Assembly (NCBI RefSeq): GCF_007988825.1
Contig: NZ_BJUW01000008.1
Coordinates: 62,001 to 126,000 of the forward strand
DNA: 64,000 nucleotides
Direction: 5' to 3'
From: Microbacterium aerolatum
GTDB lineage: Bacteria > Actinomycetota > Actinomycetes > Actinomycetales > Microbacteriaceae
The stretch's first letter is position 1, and each line of letters starts with the position of its first letter. Shown here one piece after another: positions 58,535 to 64,000 of the stretch. Below the pieces are notes generated by a model. That model saw only the letters and a program-made list of their open reading frames with translations. It had not been told where the DNA came from and ran no database searches. A program made the position numbers and the translations under genes.

Positions 58535-59338
58535 ATGGCACGAGAGAAGAAGCGTCGCTCGAACGGACGCCGTAGCCCCCTGGCCGCTGCGGCGCTGATC
58601 GGTGCGGGACTCCTGATCACCGGCGGCATCTATGCCGGCGCGTCTGCGGCGATCGCTGCGACCGAGACTCCGACGGCGGCGAGCACTCAGCTCACGGTCG
58701 ACGACGGCGAGAAGCTGTTCCAGGCGAACTGCGCGACCTGTCACGGCCTTGACCTGCAGGGAACCGACAACGGCCCGAGCCTCTACGGCGTCGGCGAGCT
58801 GTCCGTCGAGTTCCAGGTCGCCACCGGTCGTATGCCGCTGCAGATGCAGGGCCCTCAGGCCCCGCAGAAGCCGGTGCAGTTCACGCAGGACCAGATCGAG
58901 GCGATGGCCTCGTACGTCCAGTCGGTCGCCCCCGGCCCGAGCTACCCCGCTGACGAGATCCTCGACGGTGAAGGCGACGTGGCTCACGGCGCCGAGCTGT
59001 TCCGGATCAACTGCGCCATGTGCCACAACGTGGCAGCGGCCGGTGGAGCACTCACCGAGGGCAAGTACGCCCCGCCGCTGACGAGCACCAGCGCCCTGCA
59101 CATCTACGCGGCCATGGTCACCGGCCCGCAGAACATGCCGGTGTTCGGCGACATGAACCTGTCCGACGAGGACAAGCGCGACATCATCTCGGCGCTGCTC
59201 TTCCAGCAGCAGGAGGTCCAGGTCGGCGGCTTCACGCTCGGCTCGCTCGGACCTGTCTCCGAGGGCCTGTTCATCTGGATCTTCGGCATCGGCGCCCTCG
59301 TCGGTGCGACCGTGTGGATCACGGCGAAGTCCAACTGA
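58535..59338 (+). CDS. qcrC: Diheme cytochrome c of the bc1 complex
   Basis: 267 aa, membrane anchored at both ends (N-terminal span about 13-40; C-terminal span about 240-262). Two c-type heme motifs: CATCH (66-70) and CAMCH near residue 165. Diheme QcrC replaces monoheme cytochrome c1 and the mobile cytochrome c in actinobacteria, passing electrons directly to the aa3 oxidase. The two heme domains are similar in layout, showing internal duplication. It lies 20 nt past ctaE. Confidence 0.96.
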   Translation: MAREKKRRSNGRRSPLAAAALIGAGLLITGGIYAGASAAIAATETPTAASTQLTVDDGEKLFQANCATCHGLDLQGTDNGPSLYGVGELSVEFQVATGRMPLQMQGPQAPQKPVQFTQDQIEAMASYVQSVAPGPSYPADEILDGEGDVAHGAELFRINCAMCHNVAAAGGALTEGKYAPPLTSTSALHIYAAMVTGPQNMPVFGDMNLSDEDKRDIISALLFQQQEVQVGGFTLGSLGPVSEGLFIWIFGIGALVGATVWITAKSN

Positions 59339-59374
59339 CGCATATTCATCGAAGAGGAACGTACGAGGAGCACC

Positions 59375-60451
59375 ATGGCACACGACGACGACTCGCAGGC
59401 CCTTGACAGGGCCTACCAGCCCTCTCCGGGGCTGGGTGTCGCAGTCAGCGATCCCGTGCAGAACCCGGGTCTGCCGCCGCACCGCGAGCGGATGACGGAC
59501 CTGGACCCGAAGGCCGAGAAGCGCGCGGCACGGACTGTCTACACGCTGTTCTACCTGTCACTCGCCGGAAGCATCTGGGCCGTCGCGGCTTACATGCTGT
59601 TCCCCATCGAGGACGGCTCGATGGCGGCGATCCGCAACAACAACCTCTTCATCGGTCTCGGAATCGCTCTGGCGCTGCTCTCGATCGGTCTGGGAGCCAT
59701 CCACTGGTCCAAGGCGCTGATGAGCGACAAGGAGTTCATCGAGCACCGGCATCCCACCCGCGGCAAGGACGCCACCCGCGAGGCAGCGATCCAGGCATTC
59801 GCCGACGCGAACGAGGAGTCCGGCTTCGGCCGTCGCACGATGATCCGCAACTCGCTGATCGCAGCGGTCGTGGCATCCATCGTCCCCGGTGTCGCGCTGT
59901 TCCGCGGGCTCGCTCCGCACAGCACCCCCGAGGACCCGACCGCCGGCGACCCGGTCGCGCTCCTGAAGCACACGATGTGGGCTGAGGGCCAGCGTCTCGT
60001 CCGCGACCCGGATGGCACGCCGATCCGTGCGGCGGATGTCACGCTCGGCTCCGCTTTCCACGTGATCCCCGAGGACCTCGCGACCCTGTCGCACCACGAC
60101 GGATACCTCGAGGAGAAGGCCAAGGCCATCGTTCTGATGATGCGCCTGCGGCCCGAGCAGCTCATCGAGTCCGAGGAGCGCAAGGACTGGTCGTACGACG
60201 GCATCGTCGCGTACTCCAAGGTCTGCACCCACGTCGGCTGCCCGGTTGCTCTCTACGAGCAGCAGACGCACCACCTGCTGTGCCCCTGCCACCAGTCGCA
60301 GTTCGACGTGACCGACCACGCCAAGGTCATCTTCGGCCCGGCCGCACGTCCGCTGCCCCAGCTGCCGATCACGGTCGATGACGAGGGCTACCTCGTCGCA
60401 CGCAGCGATTTCGAAGAACCTGTCGGCCCGAGCTTCTGGGAGCGCCATTGA
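59375..60451 (+). CDS. qcrA: Rieske iron-sulfur protein of the bc1 complex
   Basis: 358 aa, long actinobacterial form with three spans (about 53-73, 83-110 and 165-185) before the Rieske domain. The 2Fe-2S ligands are in CTHVGCPV and CPCHQSQF. Receives electrons from menaquinol at the Qo site and passes them to QcrC. AGGAG precedes the ATG closely. Its stop overlaps the TTG start of qcrB. Confidence 0.96.
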   Translation: MAHDDDSQALDRAYQPSPGLGVAVSDPVQNPGLPPHRERMTDLDPKAEKRAARTVYTLFYLSLAGSIWAVAAYMLFPIEDGSMAAIRNNNLFIGLGIALALLSIGLGAIHWSKALMSDKEFIEHRHPTRGKDATREAAIQAFADANEESGFGRRTMIRNSLIAAVVASIVPGVALFRGLAPHSTPEDPTAGDPVALLKHTMWAEGQRLVRDPDGTPIRAADVTLGSAFHVIPEDLATLSHHDGYLEEKAKAIVLMMRLRPEQLIESEERKDWSYDGIVAYSKVCTHVGCPVALYEQQTHHLLCPCHQSQFDVTDHAKVIFGPAARPLPQLPITVDDEGYLVARSDFEEPVGPSFWERH

Positions 60452-62280
60452 GCACCGCAACGCTGTCCAAAGAGGACAAGGACAACAAGGCCCCTCTCGG
60501 CGGCCGCTTCGTCGGCGCAGCGTCGAACTACATCGATGAGCGCACCAGCCTCTCCGGCTTCGTCAAGGAGCTGGGCCGCAAGATCTTCCCCGACCACTGG
60601 TCGTTCATGCTCGGCGAGATCGCGCTGTGGAGCTTCGTCGTCGTATTCATCTCCGGCTCGTTCCTGACGTTCTTCTTCGAAGCGTCGATGGTCGAGACGC
60701 ACTACACCGGTGCCTACGCCCCGATGCGCGGCATCGAGATGTCCGCTGCGCTCGAGTCGACGCTGCACATCTCGTTCGACCTGCGCGGTGGCCTGCTGGT
60801 TCGCCAGATCCACCACTGGGCAGCTCTGGTGTTCGTCGCCGGTATCGGTGTGCACATGCTGCGCATCTTCTTCACCGGTGCGTTCCGCAAGCCGCGCGAG
60901 CTCAACTGGGTGATCGGCTTCGTGCTGTTCATCCTCGCGCTGGCCGAGGGCTTCACGGGCTACTCCCTTCCGGACGACCTGCTCTCGGGCAACGGCCTCC
61001 GCATCATCGACGGCATGGTCAAGGGCATCCCGCTCATCGGCACCTGGACCTCGTTCCTGCTGTTCGGCGGCGAGTTCCCCGGCACCGACATCGTCGGCCG
61101 CTTGTACACGCTGCACATCCTGCTGCTGCCGCTGCTGGTGATCGGCCTCATCGTCGTGCACCTGATGCTGATGATCGTCAACAAGCACACGCAGTTCGCC
61201 GGCCCCGGCCGAACGAACGACAACGTCGTCGGCTACCCGATGATGCCCGTGTACATGTCGAAGATGGGCGGCTTCCTGTTCATCGTCTTCGGCGCGATCG
61301 TGCTCATCGCGACGTTCTTCCAGATCAACCCGGTCTGGAACTACGGTCCGTACGACCCCTCCCCCGTTTCGGCCGGTACGCAGCCGGACTGGTACATCGG
61401 CTTCGCGGACGGCGCCCTGCGTCTGGCTCCGTCGAACTGGGACATCGTGTTCCTCGAGCGCACGCTGTCACTCGGCATCCTCGTGCCGGTCGCGGTCCTC
61501 GGACTGTTCATCGTCGCCGTCGCCATCTACCCCTTCATCGAGGCGTGGATCACCGGCGACAAGCGCGAGCACCACATCGCACAGCGCCCGCGCAACGCCG
61601 CGACGCGCACCGCGATCGGTGTTGCCGGTGTCATCTTCTACGCGGTGATGTGGGCTGCGGCGTCGTCCGACCTCATGGCGACCCACTTCCACCTCACGAT
61701 GGAAGGCGTCATCCACACGCTGCAGGCTCTGCTGTTCCTCGGCCCGATCATCGGTTACTTCGTCACCAAGCGCATCTGCATCGCGCTGCAGAAGAAGGAC
61801 CGCGAGATCGTGCTGCACGGCTACGAGTCCGGTCGCATCGTCCGCCTTCCCGGTGGCGAGTTCATCGAGGTCCACCAGCCGGTCGACGAGTACGACCGCT
61901 GGAAGCTCATCGACGTCGACGGCTACGAGCCGCTCGTGGTGCGCCCGAACGCCAAGGGCCGCATCCCGTGGACGCAGAACCTGCGCTCCTCGATGTCGCG
62001 CTGGTTCTACGAGGACCGCCTCTCGCCGCTCACGCAGGCCGAGGTGAGCGCCGCAGACGCGCACCAGCACCACGTCACGACCCACATGGACGAGGCCGAG
62101 GCTGCCGAGATCCAGGGCGCTCACGAGCGCGCAGGCGCTCCGGATGCTCCTTTGCACCCGACCACCGAGACCCACCTGGGCGAGACGGCCAACACGCCGA
62201 GCTCGGTGATCGCCACGGAGCCGGATGAGGACTCCCGCGAGAACAGGACCACCACGCAGGAGGATGAGGACGGCAAGTAA
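60448..62280 (+). CDS. qcrB: Cytochrome b subunit of the bc1 complex
   Basis: 610 aa; cytochrome b spans with heme-ligating His in the second and fourth helices (around RQIHHWAALVFV and LHILLLPLLVIGLIVVH), and the Qo motif PDW in GTQPDWYIGF. A cytoplasmic C-terminal tail of about 170 aa is rich in Glu, His and Thr and is poorly conserved. The start is TTG overlapping the qcrA stop (TTGA), an uncommon start for such a central gene but well supported by the overlap. A strong terminator follows. Confidence 0.96.
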   Translation: MSTATLSKEDKDNKAPLGGRFVGAASNYIDERTSLSGFVKELGRKIFPDHWSFMLGEIALWSFVVVFISGSFLTFFFEASMVETHYTGAYAPMRGIEMSAALESTLHISFDLRGGLLVRQIHHWAALVFVAGIGVHMLRIFFTGAFRKPRELNWVIGFVLFILALAEGFTGYSLPDDLLSGNGLRIIDGMVKGIPLIGTWTSFLLFGGEFPGTDIVGRLYTLHILLLPLLVIGLIVVHLMLMIVNKHTQFAGPGRTNDNVVGYPMMPVYMSKMGGFLFIVFGAIVLIATFFQINPVWNYGPYDPSPVSAGTQPDWYIGFADGALRLAPSNWDIVFLERTLSLGILVPVAVLGLFIVAVAIYPFIEAWITGDKREHHIAQRPRNAATRTAIGVAGVIFYAVMWAAASSDLMATHFHLTMEGVIHTLQALLFLGPIIGYFVTKRICIALQKKDREIVLHGYESGRIVRLPGGEFIEVHQPVDEYDRWKLIDVDGYEPLVVRPNAKGRIPWTQNLRSSMSRWFYEDRLSPLTQAEVSAADAHQHHVTTHMDEAEAAEIQGAHERAGAPDAPLHPTTETHLGETANTPSSVIATEPDEDSRENRTTTQEDEDGK

Positions 62281-62299
62281 AAGCGCCTCTCCCCTTTTC

Positions 62300-62332
62300 G
62301 ATGGCCCCGACGCGATCTGCGTCGGGGCCATC
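62300..62332 (+). terminator. Terminator of the ctaE-qcrCAB operon
   Basis: GATGGCCCCGACGC pairs with GCGTCGGGGCCATC, a perfect 14-bp stem with a 5-nt loop, 19 nt past the qcrB stop. The 190 bp after it contain nothing else I can name before the rhodanese gene. Confidence 0.85.
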
Positions 62333-62524
62333 TGCGTATCTGAAAGGTGTCTACAAGACGTGCGGATCCAGCCGCAGTGAGCTCCGCTCCCCCTTCCACT
62401 GACGTCTGCACGACGTCGAGACGTGCCTCGACCTCAGGAAGCACGGTGAACGCATCCAGATGACCGCCCGGCTCGGTCGCTCCGGCCGCCGTACGGCTCC
62501 GGAGTCGGGTCCTAAGCTGGAGCC

Positions 62525-62944
62525 ATGATCGAACGCGCTGACTACTTCGCCGCAAAGCTCGCCTACGAGACCGACGCCAGCGACCTGTATGCCCGCCAGA
62601 AGGCCGGAGACGACGTCGTGGTCATCGATGTCCGCTCGGATGAGGCCTGGGCGCAGGGACGCGTCGCAGGCGCCGTGCACATGCACTACAGCGAGATCGC
62701 CGCCAGAGCACCGCAGGAGATCCCGGAGGGCACTGATGTCGTGGTGTACTGCTGGAGCCCGGGATGCAACGCCGGCGCGAAGGGCGCTCTGGAGTTCGCC
62801 AAGCTGGGCTACCCGGTGCGGGAGATGATCGGCGGCTTCGAGTACTGGGCCCGCGAGGGATACCCGGTCGAGGATCACGACGGCATCCACCGCCGGCCGA
62901 TCGACCCGCTCACCGGCGTGCCGCGCGTTCGTTCTCGGGCCTGA
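62525..62944 (+). CDS. Rhodanese-like domain protein
   Basis: 139 aa single-domain sulfurtransferase. VVVIDVRSDEAWAQGRVAGAVHMHY is the first half signature and the active-site loop is CWSPGCNAG with C76. A conserved Gly-Gly-Phe-Glu-Tyr-Trp (GGFEYW) follows. The six-residue loop fits a sulfur carrier. GGAG lies 4 nt before the ATG. Not linked to neighbours by overlap. Confidence 0.9.
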   Translation: MIERADYFAAKLAYETDASDLYARQKAGDDVVVIDVRSDEAWAQGRVAGAVHMHYSEIAARAPQEIPEGTDVVVYCWSPGCNAGAKGALEFAKLGYPVREMIGGFEYWAREGYPVEDHDGIHRRPIDPLTGVPRVRSRA

Positions 62945-63051
62945 CGCGCACGCAAGCGATCCTTGAGAGGTGTCGCCAATTGCCGCCTATCGCGCCATCA
63001 AGCGGCGCTAAGAGACACTTGCCGACCTCCCGCGCGCCCACGCCAGCCTGG

Positions 63052-63104
63052 AGGTGGCGCTTCTTGCCGCCTGAGCGGTTGCCAGGCGGCAAGAAGCGCC
63101 ACCT
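63052..63104. repeat. 22-bp perfect inverted repeat
   Basis: Arms at 63052-63073 and 63083-63104 are fully complementary with a 9-nt loop; core arm sequence GGCGCTTCTTGCCGCCTG. A weaker related hairpin sits just upstream (about 62967-63018). They lie in the gap between rhodanese and ctaF, which otherwise holds the ctaF terminator. Confidence 0.75.
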
Positions 63105-63156
63105 GCGGGAAGGACGAGCTCAGGGTAGACGAGCCGCGCCCCCGGCCGCTCAACGC

Positions 63157-63189
63157 AGAAGGCCCCTGGACGAGGTCCAGGGGCCTTCT
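63157..63189 (-). terminator. Terminator after ctaF
   Basis: AGAAGGCCCCTGGAC pairs with GTCCAGGGGCCTTCT, a 15-bp perfect stem with a 3-nt loop, 15 nt past the ctaF stop. Confidence 0.85.
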
Positions 63190-63203
63190 GACGAGAGAGT
63201 GTC

Positions 63204-63638
63204 TCAGCGGGCGAAGTGACCGCGGTAGTACTCGTAGACCCAGCCGACGATCGCGACCGCGAAGATCGCGACGCCGATCGGGAGCAGGAAGTGTCCCACT
63301 GCCATGCCGATCAGGAAGATGGCCGCGGATCCGGCCAGCACGAGCGGCCACCAGGACCACGGGCTGAACTCGCCGAGCTCCGGGTCGCCGTCATCGATGT
63401 CGGCCGTCAGGATGTCCTCGGGCAGCTCGCCGCCCTGCGCCTTGTGCGTGCGCTGCAGGTAGACCGCGACCATCGCCGACATGAACATGCCGAAGAACAG
63501 CGCGACCGTGCCGACCCACTCGACGCTCATCGCGCCGGTCAGCTCCGGGTAGGCGAGGATGTGCCACACCGTGTATCCGGTGCCGACCAGGAAGAAGAAG
63601 CCGGCGAGGATCCACCACAGAACGATGTTTGAACGCAT
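63204..63638 (-). CDS. ctaF: Cytochrome c oxidase subunit IV, actinobacterial type
   Basis: 144 aa with four spans (about 4-24, 36-62, 97-115 and 117-137), matching the actinobacterial CtaF family that stabilises the aa3 oxidase in the bc1-aa3 supercomplex. WPLVLAGSAAIFLIGMAVGHFL is the third span. It starts 3 nt after the ctaD stop, so the two are co-transcribed (with the missing ctaC presumably beyond the window). Confidence 0.92.
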   Translation of the reverse strand: MRSNIVLWWILAGFFFLVGTGYTVWHILAYPELTGAMSVEWVGTVALFFGMFMSAMVAVYLQRTHKAQGGELPEDILTADIDDGDPELGEFSPWSWWPLVLAGSAAIFLIGMAVGHFLLPIGVAIFAVAIVGWVYEYYRGHFAR

Positions 63639-63641
63639 GAC

Positions 63642-64000
63642 TTACTTCGCCTCTCCGTTCGCATCCGAGACGCCGGACGCGGCGACCCCGACCGGGTGCT
63701 CTGCGGCCTCCGGGTGGTTCAGGTCGAATGCGGGCCGCTCGCTGCGGATACGCGGGATCGACGTGAAGTTGTGACGCGGCGGCGGGCAGCTGGTCGCCCA
63801 CTCGAGCGATCCGCCATAGCCCCACGGGTCGTTGACCGTGACCTTCGGCGCCTTGCGGGCCGTGATCCACACGTTCAGGAAGAACGGCAGCATCGAGGCG
63901 CCGAGGATGATGGCACCGATCGTCGACACCTGGTTGCCCCAGGTCCAGCCGTCGGCTGCCGAGTAGTCCGCGTAGCGGCGGACCATGCCGTCCACACCCA
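63642..64000 (-). CDS. ctaD: Cytochrome c oxidase subunit I, C-terminal part (cut by window edge)
   Basis: The last 119 codons of the heme-copper oxidase catalytic subunit. [24 protein letters not shown] is the conserved stretch after the penultimate span, followed by the last span ([15 protein letters not shown]) and a cytoplasmic tail ending [13 protein letters not shown]...GEAK, with the family motif [16 protein letters not shown]. The catalytic His residues lie outside the window. Confidence 0.94.
   Translation of the reverse strand, partial: GVDGMVRRYADYSAADGWTWGNQVSTIGAIILGASMLPFFLNVWITARKAPKVTVNDPWGYGGSLEWATSCPPPRHNFTSIPRIRSERPAFDLNHPEAAEHPVGVAASGVSDANGEAK

Overview
This window looks like a chromosomal segment of a high-GC Gram-positive actinobacterium, most likely a Microbacterium-type member of the Microbacteriaceae. 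The supporting genes are RbpA, WhiA next to RapZ/UvrC/UvrA, tandem clpP genes upstream of no other protease, a diheme QcrC with QcrA and QcrB, an actinobacterial cytochrome oxidase subunit IV (CtaF), and frequent GTG/TTG starts with 4-nt ATGA/GTGA overlaps. The genus assignment is inferred from gene content and order only.

Layout. 1-4.4 kb (minus): a cut aldehyde dehydrogenase, deoC and a SorC-type regulator (deoxyribose catabolism), then clpP2-clpP1. 4.5-6.9 kb: a TPR protein, trigger factor, tRNA-Pro and tRNA-Gly. 6.84-16.39 kb: a roughly 9.5-kb integrative element in tRNA-Gly(UCC), bounded by a perfect 44-bp direct repeat. 16.4-29 kb: a putative membrane metallopeptidase, then the minus-strand backbone rbpA, secG, tpiA, pgk, gap, sodA, whiA, rapZ, uvrC, uvrA. 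29-33 kb: a MoxR/DUF58/DUF4129 operon. 33-38 kb: a MarR/OhrR-like regulator, small zinc-ribbon protein, TfoX-like protein, uvrB, an MFS transporter and coaE. 38-43.5 kb: a SipW-type signal peptidase between two secreted proteins, then a response regulator, a degenerate GGDEF membrane protein and a histidine kinase. 43.5-50.3 kb: a six-gene operon (ssuB-ssuA-ssuC-acs-metY-CoA-binding protein). 50.3-57.7 kb: rpsA, a lipoprotein and a PKD-like secreted protein, a 5'-3' exonuclease, an MFS transporter, a PHP-domain protein and trpD. 57.8-64 kb: the respiratory cluster ctaE-qcrC-qcrA-qcrB, a rhodanese, and convergent ctaD-ctaF.

The integrative element is the most interesting part. It has a tyrosine integrase with decameric arm-type sites near both ends, two excisionase-like HTH proteins, and an SF3 (P4/D5-type) helicase in a translationally coupled operon. 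Just behind the helicase lie eleven copies of an 8-bp iteron (GTGAAGCA/TGCTTCAC), which I read as a P4-like replication origin. A second operon encodes a zinc-ribbon protein and a protein resembling a phage tape measure. A second tyrosine recombinase has three tandem copies of its core-binding domain. A divergent switch has two 17-bp operators. There are no capsid, portal, terminase or conjugation genes, so a phage-satellite-like or minimal replicating integrative element is the working model. That model is inference; the repeats, overlaps and catalytic motifs are visible directly.

Most of the rest is ordinary core genome. Exceptions worth noting are a REP-like palindrome inserted in frame in uvrC, a drop in GC across a secreted-protein pair near 52.3 kb, and a 22-bp perfect hairpin near 63.08 kb.
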